64,000 bases of DNA from Neorhizobium galegae bv. orientalis str. HAMBI 540 (GCF_000731315.1 NZ_HG938354.1:1736001-1800000), one strand, 5' to 3'; shown: positions 34,170-49,874, counted from the stretch's first letter. Numbers and translations are program-made. The notes: generated from the sequence alone by a model not told the origin.

Positions 34170-35264
34170 ATGGCAGGATTGACGCTTCGAAACGTCGGCA
34201 AGCGCTATGGGGCGCTGTCCATCATCCAGGGGCTGAATCTGGACATCCACGACGGCGAGTTTCTTGTTCTCGTCGGTCCATCGGGCTGCGGAAAGTCGAC
34301 GCTCCTGCGCATGATCGCAGGCCTCGAAGACATCAGCGAAGGAACGATCTCGATCGGCGGAAAGGTCGTCAACGACTTGCCCGCCTCCAAGCGCGAGCTT
34401 TCCATGGTCTTTCAAAGCTACGCTCTCTATCCTCATATGAGCGTGCGAAAGAACCTGGCTTTCGGCCTTCAGAACTTCAAGGTATCGCGCGCCGAGGTGG
34501 AGCGGCGGGTGGCGGACGCCGCGCGCATCCTGCAGATCGAGCAGCTTATGGACCGCAAGCCGCGCCAGCTTTCGGGCGGCCAGAAGCAACGCGTCGCCAT
34601 CGGCAGGTCGATCGTGCGCGAGCCGCAGCTTTTCCTGTTCGACGAGCCGCTTTCCAATCTGGACGCGGAACTGCGCGTGCAGATGCGCGCGGAACTGGCC
34701 TCGCTTTACGCCCGCCTCGGCACCACCATGATCTACGTGACCCATGACCAGGTTGAAGCGATGACCATGGCAAGCCGGATCGTGGTCCTGCGCGGTGGCA
34801 AGATCGAACAGCTCGGTACGCCGCAGGAACTCTATACACGGCCGCAGAACCTCTTCGTAGCGGGCTTCATCGGCTCTCCGAAGATCAACATGCTACAGGC
34901 AAGAGCAACCCGCGGGTCCGGAAAGACCACTGTGTCGGTGGCCGGCATGCCCGACTTTTCGATTGCCGAGCTTCCGACCGAGGATCCGGCGCTGACGTTA
35001 TGCGTGCGGCCTTCGTCTTTGGGTGTCGGCAATGGCGACGTCACGGGCGAAGGCACGATCCGGCTGGTGGAATATCTTGGTAGCGAGACCTTGCTGCATA
35101 TCGCGCTGTCTTCAGGCCAGGTGCTGCTGGCCAGCGACAACGGACGGACGCCCTACCGGATGGGCGATCCGGTCACCATCGGATTCGACCTCTCCGAACT
35201 CCACTATTTCGATGGCGCAGGCAAGCGCATCGAACCCATCCAGAAAGAAAGCCAAGCACAGTGA
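34170..35264 (+). CDS. CUT1 sugar ABC ATPase (MsmX/UgpC type)
   Basis: A 364-residue ATPase with Walker A GPSGCGKST, FQSYALYPHMSV, signature LSGGQKQRVAIGRS, Walker B LFLFDEPLSNLD and switch VTHDQVEA, plus a C-terminal TOBE domain. It starts 12 bp after the second permease gene. Its stop overlaps the GTG of the first oxidoreductase (GTGA), linking transport and catabolism in one transcript. Confidence 0.92.
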   Translation: MAGLTLRNVGKRYGALSIIQGLNLDIHDGEFLVLVGPSGCGKSTLLRMIAGLEDISEGTISIGGKVVNDLPASKRELSMVFQSYALYPHMSVRKNLAFGLQNFKVSRAEVERRVADAARILQIEQLMDRKPRQLSGGQKQRVAIGRSIVREPQLFLFDEPLSNLDAELRVQMRAELASLYARLGTTMIYVTHDQVEAMTMASRIVVLRGGKIEQLGTPQELYTRPQNLFVAGFIGSPKINMLQARATRGSGKTTVSVAGMPDFSIAELPTEDPALTLCVRPSSLGVGNGDVTGEGTIRLVEYLGSETLLHIALSSGQVLLASDNGRTPYRMGDPVTIGFDLSELHYFDGAGKRIEPIQKESQAQ

Positions 35265-36556
35265 AGATCGCCATTGTTGGATGCGGCTCCCGGCATCAGA
35301 TGTTCCGCAATTCCGTAGTTGAAGATTATGCCGATAAACATGAGATCGTTGCCCTTTGCGACAGCAATGCGCATCGCCTTGGCGAAGCGGCGCAGGCGGC
35401 CTCAAAGCCCGGGACGAACGGCGTCGCGACTTACCTTGCCGCCGATTTCGACCGCCTGATCGCCGAACAGAGGCCGGATACGGTCGTCGTCGCAACGCCG
35501 GATTTCCTGCATGCCGACTACATCGTTCGTGCCTTCGAGGCCGGCTGCGACGTCATTTGTGAAAAGCCGCTGACGATCGATCTCAGCCGTCTCAAGCAGA
35601 TCGTCGATGCCCAGGCGCGCACGGGCCGAAAGGTCACCGTGACCTTCAACTACCGCTATTCGCCGGCACGCACCCAAATCAAGGAGCTGATTTCATCAGG
35701 AGCGATCGGCACCGTGACGGCGGTCGATTTCCGCTGGCACCTCGATCGGGTTCACGGTGCCGATTATTTCCGCCGCTGGCACCGCCAGAAGGAGAATTCC
35801 GGCGGGCTCCTGGTCCACAAATCGACCCACCATTTCGATCTTCTCAACTGGTGGCTGGGGACCGCGCCGACGGAGGTCCTCGCCTCCGGCCGACGCGTCT
35901 TTTATCGCCCGGAAATGGCAGTGGAGCTTGGCCTCGCGGGTCGTGGGCCACGCTGCAGCGACTGTCCCGTCGCCTATAAGTGCGATTTCCGCCTCGACCT
36001 TGCGGCCGATGAGAACCTGCGCAAGCTCTATGTGGAAGCTGAGCAGGAAGACGGTTATTTCCGCGATCTCTGCGTATTCGACGAAGAGATCGGCATCGAG
36101 GATACGATGCAGGCGCATATCCGCTACGCTTCGGGCGTCACCGCCAACTACACCCTGACTGCCTATTCGCCTTGGGAAGGGCTGGAGATCAAGTTCCAGG
36201 GTACCAAGGGCGACATCACCCATCGCCATGTCGAGGTTCATGGGGTTTTCGGCGGCAAACGCGCCCATGCGGACGAAGATGCGATCACCACGGAACTCCA
36301 CCTGGCCGGCGAGCCCCCGCGCCAGCTTGCCGTTCCGAAGGCGACGGGGGATCACGGCGGCGCGGATCCGGTCATGCTGGGTTATATCTTTGATCCGGAA
36401 AGCATGCAGCCCGATCCTTATGGTCGTGCCTCCGATCATGTTGCCGGCGCCTGGTCCATCCTCACCGGCATCGCCGCCAACGCTTCCATAGAAACGGGGT
36501 CGTTGGTCAACATACAATCCATGCTTCGCGCTCGCGGCATCCACCTGAAAAGGTAG
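35261..36556 (+). CDS. Gfo/Idh/MocA oxidoreductase 1
   Basis: A 431-residue NAD(P)-dependent oxidoreductase. The N-terminal Rossmann part starts MKIAIVGCGSRHQMF and carries CEKPLTIDL (the EKP motif). The C-terminal sheet domain carries GGLLVHKSTHHFDLLNWWLG, with the family catalytic His region. A CSDCPVAYKC segment near residue 230 could bind a metal. GTG start, overlapping the ATPase stop. Such enzymes oxidise or reduce sugars and sugar acids; here probably a product of pectic oligosaccharide breakdown. It is longer than the two paralogues that follow. Confidence 0.85.
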   Translation: MKIAIVGCGSRHQMFRNSVVEDYADKHEIVALCDSNAHRLGEAAQAASKPGTNGVATYLAADFDRLIAEQRPDTVVVATPDFLHADYIVRAFEAGCDVICEKPLTIDLSRLKQIVDAQARTGRKVTVTFNYRYSPARTQIKELISSGAIGTVTAVDFRWHLDRVHGADYFRRWHRQKENSGGLLVHKSTHHFDLLNWWLGTAPTEVLASGRRVFYRPEMAVELGLAGRGPRCSDCPVAYKCDFRLDLAADENLRKLYVEAEQEDGYFRDLCVFDEEIGIEDTMQAHIRYASGVTANYTLTAYSPWEGLEIKFQGTKGDITHRHVEVHGVFGGKRAHADEDAITTELHLAGEPPRQLAVPKATGDHGGADPVMLGYIFDPESMQPDPYGRASDHVAGAWSILTGIAANASIETGSLVNIQSMLRARGIHLKR

Positions 36557-36561
36557 TTCCC

Positions 36562-37584
36562 ATGGCTTTTAACCTTCGCATCGGCGTCATCGGCATAGAC
36601 CACGGACATATCTACGGCATGATCAACGGCATGTTGGATGCCGGTGCCACGCTCGTTGCATGGACGACCGGCGAGGAGACGCCGGAGGCGGTCCGCAAGG
36701 CTTTCCAGAAAACCTATCCGGATCTGCCGGCTCGGCCGATGCAGGCCATCCTCGACGATGAAAGCATTAGCCTTGTCCTCTCGGCCGCAATCAACAGCGA
36801 GCGCGCCGATATCGCGGTGGCGGCAATGGTGCACGGCAAGGACGTTCTGGTCGACAAGCCCGGCTGCACCAGCCTGGAACAGCTGGCAGATATCCAACGC
36901 ACCGTCGCGGATACCGGGCGACGCTGGACCGTGTCCTTTTCCGAACGTGTCTCCGTCGAGAGCGCCACCCTGGCGGACCAGCTGATTGGCCAAGGTCGGA
37001 TCGGCAAGGTGGTTCAGACGGTCGGTCTCGGACCGCATCGCTTGAATGCGCATCTGAGGCCGGATTGGTTCTGGGACAGAGCTCGCTGCGGCGGGATTCT
37101 TGCCGATATCTGTGCCCATCAGTTCGACCAGTTCCTCCATTATACCGGATCGATCGAGGCCCGCGTTGTTTCCGCCCATGTGACCAATGTCGCAAATCCG
37201 GATCGGCCCGGATTTCAGGATTTCGGCGAGGTGCTGCTGGAAGGCAATGGCGGCCGGGGTTATGCCCGCGTCGATTGGCTGACGCCCGACGGTCTTCCCG
37301 TCTGGGGCGACGGCAGGATGACCATTCTGGGGACGGAAGGTTATATCGAGCTGCGCAAATACATCGATATCGCCGGCCGGGACGGCCAGGACCACGTCTT
37401 CCTGGTCGACAAGTCGGGTGTACAGCGGTTCGAGGCAAGCGGCGCCGGAAAGCCGTTTTTCGCCCACCTGGCCGCCGACGTGGAAAGGCGAACCGAGACG
37501 GCCATGGGCCAGTCTCATGCGTTCCTCGCGACGCGGTTGGGGCTGCAGGCACAACTTATCGCGGAAGAGAAAACAGACCGATGA
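36562..37584 (+). CDS. Gfo/Idh/MocA oxidoreductase 2
   Basis: A 340-residue family member. It starts MAFNLRIGVIGIDHGHIYG, where the usual glycine motif GxGxxG is altered to GVIGIDHGH, and has VDKPGCTSLEQL in place of the EKP motif. The C-terminal domain carries GGILADICAHQFDQFLHYTG. The atypical cofactor loop and DKP variant are seen in some members and may change cofactor preference. It has AAGG upstream and starts 5 bp after oxidoreductase 1. Confidence 0.82.
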   Translation: MAFNLRIGVIGIDHGHIYGMINGMLDAGATLVAWTTGEETPEAVRKAFQKTYPDLPARPMQAILDDESISLVLSAAINSERADIAVAAMVHGKDVLVDKPGCTSLEQLADIQRTVADTGRRWTVSFSERVSVESATLADQLIGQGRIGKVVQTVGLGPHRLNAHLRPDWFWDRARCGGILADICAHQFDQFLHYTGSIEARVVSAHVTNVANPDRPGFQDFGEVLLEGNGGRGYARVDWLTPDGLPVWGDGRMTILGTEGYIELRKYIDIAGRDGQDHVFLVDKSGVQRFEASGAGKPFFAHLAADVERRTETAMGQSHAFLATRLGLQAQLIAEEKTDR

Positions 37585-38651
37585 CGGAGCGTGTCCGGGT
37601 CGCCGTCATCGGCGCGGGTATAGGCAAGGCGCATATCGCGGCCTATGCCGAATTGGCCGATCTGTTCGACGTCCGTTACGTCTGCGATCTCAACCTGCCT
37701 CGGGCCGAAGACGCGGCGCAACAGGCGCCGGGCAGCCGCGCTGTTCCCGACATCAACCAGGTCTTCGCCGATCCCCTCGTGGATCTGGTCGACATCTGCC
37801 TGCCGCCTCAACTGCATGCGCCGATGACACTTGCTGCCCTGAAAGCAGGAAAGCACGTCGTCTGCGAGAAACCGCTTGCCGGTTCGATAACCGAGGTGCG
37901 CCGGATCGCCGACCTTTCCGAACGAAGCGGGCGACAGGTCTTTCCCGTATTCCAGTATCGTTATGGCGCCGGCTACCGAGCGGCACACGAACTGAAGGTC
38001 CGGGGACTTTTGGGTCGGCCTTACGTGGTGGCGCTGGAAACACATTGGCAGCGCGGACCTGATTATTACGCAGAACGCTGGCGGGGCACCTGGAAAGGCG
38101 AACTCGGCGGCGTACTTGTCAGCCATGCATGTCATATCCACAATCTGACGACTCATCTCGTCGGAGATGTCGTGGAGGTTGCCGCCTTCCTCGACACCCG
38201 CGTCAATCCGATCGAGACCGAAGATTGCGCGGTGCTTTCCATGCGCACCGCGCAGGGCGCCTTGATCACGTCCTCGGTCACCTTGGGTGCGGCTGGAAAC
38301 AGTTCGCGGTTGAGGATGTGTTTCGAGCACGTCACGGTCACGTCGGGCGCAGAGGCCTATCAGATAGGGGCGGGACCGTGGAAGTTCGAAGCCACCGATC
38401 CTTCGCGGCAGCCCGAGATCGACGCAGCAACGCAAGAAGCGCCCGACGTTCTTCCACGATTTCCGGGACTATTCGCGGATGTCCATGCACGTCTCATCGG
38501 CAAACCGGACCTCTATCTGCCATCGCTTCAGGAAAGCTATCACTCGATCGAGCTTGTTACGGCAATCTACGCATCGGCAAGACAAAGCCAGATCGTACGC
38601 CTGCCGCTTTCCGCAGATCACCCCCTCGCCGCGGGGTGGCTGCCGGTCTGA
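37581..38651 (+). CDS. Gfo/Idh/MocA oxidoreductase 3
   Basis: A 356-residue family member with VAVIGAGIGKAHIAAYAEL, CEKPLAGSITEV and the C-terminal GGVLVSHACHIHNLTTHLVG. Its ATG overlaps the previous stop (ATGA). Three consecutive members of this family at the end of a transporter operon suggest sequential oxidation, epimerisation or reduction of one sugar, as in inositol or keto-sugar pathways. It is the last gene of the operon; the convergent kinase gene ends 49 bp away. Confidence 0.85.
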   Translation: MTERVRVAVIGAGIGKAHIAAYAELADLFDVRYVCDLNLPRAEDAAQQAPGSRAVPDINQVFADPLVDLVDICLPPQLHAPMTLAALKAGKHVVCEKPLAGSITEVRRIADLSERSGRQVFPVFQYRYGAGYRAAHELKVRGLLGRPYVVALETHWQRGPDYYAERWRGTWKGELGGVLVSHACHIHNLTTHLVGDVVEVAAFLDTRVNPIETEDCAVLSMRTAQGALITSSVTLGAAGNSSRLRMCFEHVTVTSGAEAYQIGAGPWKFEATDPSRQPEIDAATQEAPDVLPRFPGLFADVHARLIGKPDLYLPSLQESYHSIELVTAIYASARQSQIVRLPLSADHPLAAGWLPV

Positions 38652-38683
38652 ACAAGGCAGATATCTGGTTGCGAAAAATCGTA

Positions 38684-38702
38684 GAGCCCGAAAGGGGCGC
38701 TC
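38684..38702 (-). terminator. Possible terminator at the end of the REC-HK-REC gene
   Basis: On the minus strand a GAGC/GCTC stem with GAAA-type loop overlaps the stop codon and is followed by ACGATTTTTCG. The stem is imperfect. It lies in the 49-bp gap between convergent genes. Confidence 0.35.
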
Positions 38703-40377
38703 AGGCGGCCGACGCCCGCTCGGCCACCGCGCGATGGACTGCCGTCTGAAGTTGCTCTTGAGTGAACGGTTTCGTCATCCGCGGGAGATCTGAAAGCCCG
38801 TGATCTTCGTGTAGTTCAACATATCCGGAGGCGAGGATCACCGGCAAGCTCGGATAGGACCCGATGATCAGGCGCGCCAGCTCCGCCCCCGTCATCCCCG
38901 GCATGGCGTGGTCCGTGATGACGAGGTCGAACCTCTGGCCAGAGTTGAGGATTTCCAGTGCGGCAGCGGCCGAGGACGCCTCCGTGGTGACATGGCCAAG
39001 ATCTTCCAGCATTGCCGAGGTTCCCATGCTGACGAGCGCATCGTCATCGACCACAAGTACCGTCAGCGCATTCGGCATATTGGGGGCAACATCCTGCGGT
39101 GCGGCCTCCGGCGACGGCGCCGTCGTCACGACATCTTCGGCGATCGGCAGCCACAGGGAGACGGTCGTTCCCTCTCCCTTGACGCTCGACAGGTCCAGAA
39201 TACCGCCCGATTGGGCCGCCAGACCGTGTACCATGGAAAGCCCCAGACCGGTTCCTTTCCCAGGTCCTTTCGTCGTAAAAAAGGGCTCAGCCGCACGCGT
39301 CACCGTGGCTTCGTCCATCCCCTCTCCGGTGTCGGAAACCGAGAGCCGCACGTAGCGACCGGCGGTCAAGCTGCTGGCCCGCGTGACGTCTTTTTCCTCT
39401 GCGGACACCATGATCGTGCCGCCCCCGGTCATGGCATCCCGGGCGTTGACGAACAGATTGAGGAGGGCAAGCTCGAGCTGATTGCTATCGACCAGCAACT
39501 GCGGCAGCCGTGGCGGAATGTCTTTCCTGATATCCACCCCAGGTCCGAGCGCCTTGCTCAGGAGGTCCTGAATGTTTTCGAAGAGCTCGGCGAAATCGAC
39601 CGCGTGCGGCTTCAATTCCTGGCGGCGCGCGAATGCCAGCAACCGCTGGGTTAAAGCCGCGCCACGCTCGGCCGCCTGTATCGCATTGGCGACCAGCCGC
39701 TCGCTCTTCTCATCGGTGGGAAGCCGCTTCTTCAGGAGGTTCAGGCTTCCCAGCACCGCCATCAGCAGATTGTTGAAGTCATGGGCGACGCCGCCGGTCA
39801 GCTGGCCGATCGTATCCAGCTTCTGCGCCTCGAACAGTTGAGCAAGCGCTTCTTCCCGCTCGCGTGTCCTCTGATCAATCCGTTCTTCGAGTTCTTCGTT
39901 AAGCTGACGCAATTGATTGGAGGACGCTTCGAGCTCGGCGGTACGTTCGCGAACCCTGTCCTCGAGGTCGGCGTTCAATCGCTCAAGTTCCCTCGTCTTC
40001 CGGTACAAGTCGGCGAATACCCGCACCTTGGCCCGCAGAACTTCGGGAACGATCGGTACCGAGACATAATCGACGGCTCCCGCCGCATAACCGCGCAGCC
40101 GGTCCGGTTCAGCCATCATGACGGCCGATACAAATATGATTGCCGTATGCTGGTAGCGGGGATGCTCCCGGATCATGCTGACGAGCTCGAAGCCATCCTG
40201 CTCCGGCATGCAGACATCCACCAGAATGACGGCAATATCGTTGCGCAGGAGGTGCTCCAAAGCCTCTCGGCCGGACTGGGCCTTGATCAGATTTTCACCA
40301 AGCTCCTGGAGCACGACCTCATAACTTAGAAGTTTTGCCGGCTGATCGTCCACGAGAAGGATATTGACAGGGTCCAT
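38701..40377 (-). CDS. Response regulator-histidine kinase hybrid (REC-HK-REC)
   Basis: A 558-residue soluble signalling protein. Domains in order: receiver (residues 1-120, phospho-acceptor D54), coiled coil (about 122-185), HisKA with H199 in GGVAHDFNNLL, HATPase (DTGEGMD, GKGTGLGL, about 300-412), and a second receiver (438-555, D489). No membrane segment is present, so it responds to a partner or a cytoplasmic signal. The ATG at 40377 has GGGG 8 bp upstream; it lies 11 bp after the stop of the giant kinase gene, so the two are one operon and probably one phosphorelay. Confidence 0.9.
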   Translation of the reverse strand: MDPVNILLVDDQPAKLLSYEVVLQELGENLIKAQSGREALEHLLRNDIAVILVDVCMPEQDGFELVSMIREHPRYQHTAIIFVSAVMMAEPDRLRGYAAGAVDYVSVPIVPEVLRAKVRVFADLYRKTRELERLNADLEDRVRERTAELEASSNQLRQLNEELEERIDQRTREREEALAQLFEAQKLDTIGQLTGGVAHDFNNLLMAVLGSLNLLKKRLPTDEKSERLVANAIQAAERGAALTQRLLAFARRQELKPHAVDFAELFENIQDLLSKALGPGVDIRKDIPPRLPQLLVDSNQLELALLNLFVNARDAMTGGGTIMVSAEEKDVTRASSLTAGRYVRLSVSDTGEGMDEATVTRAAEPFFTTKGPGKGTGLGLSMVHGLAAQSGGILDLSSVKGEGTTVSLWLPIAEDVVTTAPSPEAAPQDVAPNMPNALTVLVVDDDALVSMGTSAMLEDLGHVTTEASSAAAALEILNSGQRFDLVITDHAMPGMTGAELARLIIGSYPSLPVILASGYVELHEDHGLSDLPRMTKPFTQEQLQTAVHRAVAERASAA

Positions 40378-40388
40378 GGCCATATCCC

Positions 40389-46688
<6,300 letters not shown>

Positions 46689-46876
46689 CGAAGCCCCCTG
46701 CCTTAGAGTGCCATTTAATCTAGCGCAGGATTTCAAAAAGACTACTGGCCGGGCGCACTCCGCCTCCGGCGTCAACAAGCAAATTCCGCTCGCTTATGGG
46801 ACGCTAATTGCAGCAAGTGAAGGCCCGGAAAAATACGACCCAACCGGTCGATCCGGCACGCGAGCCATGGCTAAAT

Positions 46877-46907
46877 TTGTCAAATACCGCAGTTATACGA
46901 TTGACAA
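46877..46907. promoter_or_regulatory. Inverted TTGTCAA/TTGACAA pair before the DUF1537 kinase gene
   Basis: TTGTCAA (46877-46883) and TTGACAA (46901-46907) form an inverted repeat with a 17-bp spacer. The second copy includes a -35-like TTGACA. The 257-bp gap 46689-46945 carries the promoters of the kinase operon (minus) and the DUF1537 gene (plus) and becomes AT-rich toward the latter. No gene was seen there. The pair could be an operator of the GntR regulator encoded next. Confidence 0.35.
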
Positions 46908-46945
46908 TACGAGCAAATTTCGCTCAAAAAAGATAACAACAGATC

Positions 46946-47986
46946 ATGTGGTCTAATATGCTGGTTATTCTCGCCGACGACCTGACTGGCGCGCTTGATT
47001 GCGCAGCACCGTTTGCCGGCAGGGGTTTGCATACTGAAATCGCGTTGAGCGCCGAGGCTATCGAGTGGGCCCTGCAAATGAGGCCCGCGGTTCTTTCAAT
47101 CAACCTCGGATCTCGCGAAGTCGGGGCGGAGGCTGCGCGGCAGGCGACTGGTGCGGCCTTGTCGTCCCTGCCATCGGACATCGTGCTGTTCAAGAAGATC
47201 GATTCCCGCCTCAAGGGCAATATCGCCGCCGAGCTCGACGCCACGCCTTTTCACCTGATGCTAGTCGCTCCCGCGATACCTGATTTCGGACGGAATGTGC
47301 GAACCGGACATGTCGAAGGTTTCGGCCTGGACAAGCCGCTGAATGTCGCCGATGCGCTTGGCGTTCATGCCGAACGCGCCATCATTCCCGATACCCTTTC
47401 ACAGGAAGACATGTCCGCGGCTCTGGCAATTGGTCGCGAGGCCGGGGCCGATCTTCTTGTCGGCGCCAGGGGTCTCGCCGAGGCGCTGGCATGTCATATG
47501 ACCGGCCGTCAGGCCGCCGAACCGGCCCTGCCTAAACCGGGCCCTGCCCTTTTTGTCATCGGCTCGAGAGATCCGATCACGCTTGCGCAAGTCGAGGAAC
47601 TGCGCCAGGCGGTGGTGCTTGACTATATTGCCGCGCCGAACGGACGTCTGAAAGGGGTTCTTCCACCCCAGCATTCCGTGACACTGGTTCAGGCCACGCC
47701 GGATGGAAAGGACGATCCGCCGCTTCTGGTATCGGACAGGATGGCGGCGAGCATAGTCCCGGGCATGACCGCACCAGCCGCCACTCTGCTTCTGTCGGGC
47801 GGGGCGACTGCCGAGGCTGTCCTGAAGGCAATGAATGTCTCGAGATTCCAGCTTCTCGGCGAATGTCTGCCGGGCCTTGGCTTGGCTTATATCGATGGCC
47901 AATGCATCATCGCCAAATCCGGCGGATTCGGCACGCCGGGCACATTGTGCGAGATAGCAAGAATAGCCAAGGGCGAGAAGGATTGA
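46946..47986 (+). CDS. Four-carbon acid sugar kinase family protein (DUF1537, DtnK/OtnK-like)
   Basis: A 346-residue protein with ILADDLTGALDCAAPFAGRG at the N-terminus (sugar-binding domain), FKKIDSRLKGNIAAELDA, and the C-terminal nucleotide-binding part LLLSGGATAEAVLKAM and KSGGFGTPGTL. Members phosphorylate D-threonate, D-erythronate or related acids at the 4-position. The partner dehydrogenase PdxA2 is encoded nearby at 49885-50832, matching the known kinase plus PdxA2 route to dihydroxyacetone phosphate. It is shorter than many members (about 420 residues). The start could be 46946 or 46958; neither has a clear ribosome site. The GntR gene follows after 3 bp. Confidence 0.85.
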   Translation: MWSNMLVILADDLTGALDCAAPFAGRGLHTEIALSAEAIEWALQMRPAVLSINLGSREVGAEAARQATGAALSSLPSDIVLFKKIDSRLKGNIAAELDATPFHLMLVAPAIPDFGRNVRTGHVEGFGLDKPLNVADALGVHAERAIIPDTLSQEDMSAALAIGREAGADLLVGARGLAEALACHMTGRQAAEPALPKPGPALFVIGSRDPITLAQVEELRQAVVLDYIAAPNGRLKGVLPPQHSVTLVQATPDGKDDPPLLVSDRMAASIVPGMTAPAATLLLSGGATAEAVLKAMNVSRFQLLGECLPGLGLAYIDGQCIIAKSGGFGTPGTLCEIARIAKGEKD

Positions 47987-47989
47987 ACG

Positions 47990-48694
47990 ATGGGGCTTGA
48001 GAGCGGCACTGCCCGCAAGGGCCTTCCCGATATCGTCTTTGAGCGGATGTTGCGCGCGATCAAGTCGGGGGCGTACAAGCCGGACGAACGGTTGCCGACC
48101 GAACACGAGCTGGCCAACGAATTCGAAGTGTCGCGGCCGGTCATCCGGGAAGCGCTGAGGCGGTTGCGCGAGCAGGGACTGATCTATTCGAGACGCGGTG
48201 CCGGCAGCTTCGTGCGTGCGCTCGGCCTGCGTGAACCGCTCGGATTCGGCCAGCTGGAAAACGTCGCCGATCTCCTCAACTGTTATGAATTTCGCATGAC
48301 GCTTGAGCCAGCGGCAGCGGCAGCGGCGGCAGCGCGTCATGACAAGGAGAGCCTGGCGGCGATAAAACGGGCTCTGGAATTGCTGCGCGATGCCACGAAC
48401 CGCCAGGCCCATCGGGAAGATGCCGACTACCAGTTCCATCTGGCCATCGCGCGTGCGGCTCAGAACAACTACTTCTCGACGGCGATGGAAGCCCTGAAAG
48501 ACCACATTGCCATGGGCATGAAATTCCACGGAGCCTCCGTCAAAAGAGAAGCCACCGGACTGGCGAAGGTGTTCGGCGAGCATGAGGCAATCGCCGATGC
48601 GATCACTCGCAGAGACCAGGAAGGGTCGCGGCAATTGATGCTGGACCACTTGAAGGGTTCACGCGAGCGACTGTTTCAGTCGTCGCACCGATAA
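47990..48694 (+). CDS. GntR-family regulator (FadR/FCD subfamily)
   Basis: A 234-residue regulator: winged helix at residues 12-75 (RLPTEHELANEFEVSRPVIREALRRL, wing RRGAGSFV) and a helical FCD ligand domain with metal-type residues (RMTLEPAAAAAAA, DYQFHLAIARAAQN, EHEAIADAI). FCD members sense small carboxylates or sugar acids. It is coupled to the DUF1537 kinase gene (3-bp gap, ribosome site GAAGGA) and probably controls that gene and the convergent/divergent acid-sugar operons around it. Confidence 0.9.
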   Translation: MGLESGTARKGLPDIVFERMLRAIKSGAYKPDERLPTEHELANEFEVSRPVIREALRRLREQGLIYSRRGAGSFVRALGLREPLGFGQLENVADLLNCYEFRMTLEPAAAAAAAARHDKESLAAIKRALELLRDATNRQAHREDADYQFHLAIARAAQNNYFSTAMEALKDHIAMGMKFHGASVKREATGLAKVFGEHEAIADAITRRDQEGSRQLMLDHLKGSRERLFQSSHR

Positions 48695-48719
48695 AACCTG
48701 GATGCGTCATCTGGAAATC

Positions 48720-48749
48720 GGCCATCCGGCAGCATACCGCCGGATGGCC
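48720..48749. terminator. Bidirectional terminator between convergent genes
   Basis: A perfect 11-bp stem GGCCATCCGGC/GCCGGATGGCC with an 8-nt loop lies between the GntR stop and the end of the alcohol dehydrogenase gene. Short T-rich stretches follow on both strands (GTTCCTTC and GATTTCC). Position and symmetry fit a two-way terminator. Confidence 0.65.
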
Positions 48750-48755
48750 GTTCCT

Positions 48756-49874
48756 TCAAAATGCCGCCTCGTAGATTCCCAGCACATCCTGGACACTCAT
48801 TTCGGCCGGGTTGTTATCCATCAGCCGACGGATGGCATGCGCCTCCGAAGCGTAGAGGGAAAGTTCCTCCTGCTTGGCGCCATGAGCCGCCAGCGACATC
48901 TGGATGCCAAGCCCTCCGCAGAAATCGTAGGCTGAAGAGCGCAATTCGTCCGAGGAGAGGTGATCGCCAAGGCCCAATGCTGCAGCCACTTCCGCAGTCT
49001 TCGCGGCAACGACCGGCTGATTGAAAGCCAGGACATGCGGGAAAACGATGGCATTCGCCAGGCCGTGCGGCAGGTTGAGACGCGTGCCCAGCGGATAGGC
49101 GATCGCATGGCCGGCCGCCGTATTGACCGGGCCGAGGCAAATGCCGCCGTAATAGGAAGCAAGCATCAGCCCTTCGCGGGCCTCCGTATCGTGCCCGTCC
49201 TTCACCGCCCGCGCCAGATACCGGCCGACCAGCCCAAAACCCATGCGGGCAAAACCGTCGATCATCGGATGGGCACGGCGGTTGGTGAAGGCCTCGACGC
49301 AATGCGCCATGGCATCGACACCCGTAGCAGCCGTCACAGCCGGAGGCACCGAATAGGTCAGCTCAGGATCGAGCACCGCGAAATCGGCGATCATGTGCGG
49401 GCTCTCCACCGCGATCTTGGTCCGCTTGACCGGATCGGTGATAAGCGAGCGGATACCCGCCTCCGAGCCGGTACCCGCGGTGGTCGCGACCTGGACAAGC
49501 CGCGTGCGGCGACCGGCGACGCGATTGGGACCGGCAACGTCCTCAAGCGTCTGCTCGGAATCCCACAGCGCTGCAACCAGCTTGGCGACATCCAATACCG
49601 ATCCACCACCAAGTCCGACGATCATTTGCGGGCGGGTCTTGCGGGCGGCCTCCAGCGCAGCATCCAGCGTTGCGGTATCCGGCTCGCCTGGAATGGCGTC
49701 GAATACGGAAAATCGGCCAGGTAACTGCAGACGGTCAACGAAGCCTGCCGTAATCGGCGTGGCAATGACCAGGGTCGAGGCGACATCTTCGGCCCAGGGG
49801 CCAACCTGGCTGATCGTGCCGGCACCGACGGCGAGGCGCAGCGGCTGGTGGAGTGTGATGGGTGCAATGGCCAT
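48756..49874 (-). CDS. Iron-containing alcohol dehydrogenase (group III)
   Basis: A 372-residue Fe-ADH/maleylacetate reductase-type enzyme. It shows GLGGGSVLDVAKLVA (cofactor loop), TTAGTGSEAG, and metal-ligand regions GVDAMAHCVEAFTN, AAGHAIAYPLG and LPHG. Substrates in this family include lactaldehyde, hydroxyacids and maleylacetate. It follows PdxA2 by 10 bp with its ribosome site AAGGA overlapping the PdxA2 stop, so it shares the operon with PdxA2 and the BNR protein and probably oxidises or reduces an intermediate of the same pathway. Confidence 0.87.
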   Translation of the reverse strand: MAIAPITLHQPLRLAVGAGTISQVGPWAEDVASTLVIATPITAGFVDRLQLPGRFSVFDAIPGEPDTATLDAALEAARKTRPQMIVGLGGGSVLDVAKLVAALWDSEQTLEDVAGPNRVAGRRTRLVQVATTAGTGSEAGIRSLITDPVKRTKIAVESPHMIADFAVLDPELTYSVPPAVTAATGVDAMAHCVEAFTNRRAHPMIDGFARMGFGLVGRYLARAVKDGHDTEAREGLMLASYYGGICLGPVNTAAGHAIAYPLGTRLNLPHGLANAIVFPHVLAFNQPVVAAKTAEVAAALGLGDHLSSDELRSSAYDFCGGLGIQMSLAAHGAKQEELSLYASEAHAIRRLMDNNPAEMSVQDVLGIYEAAF

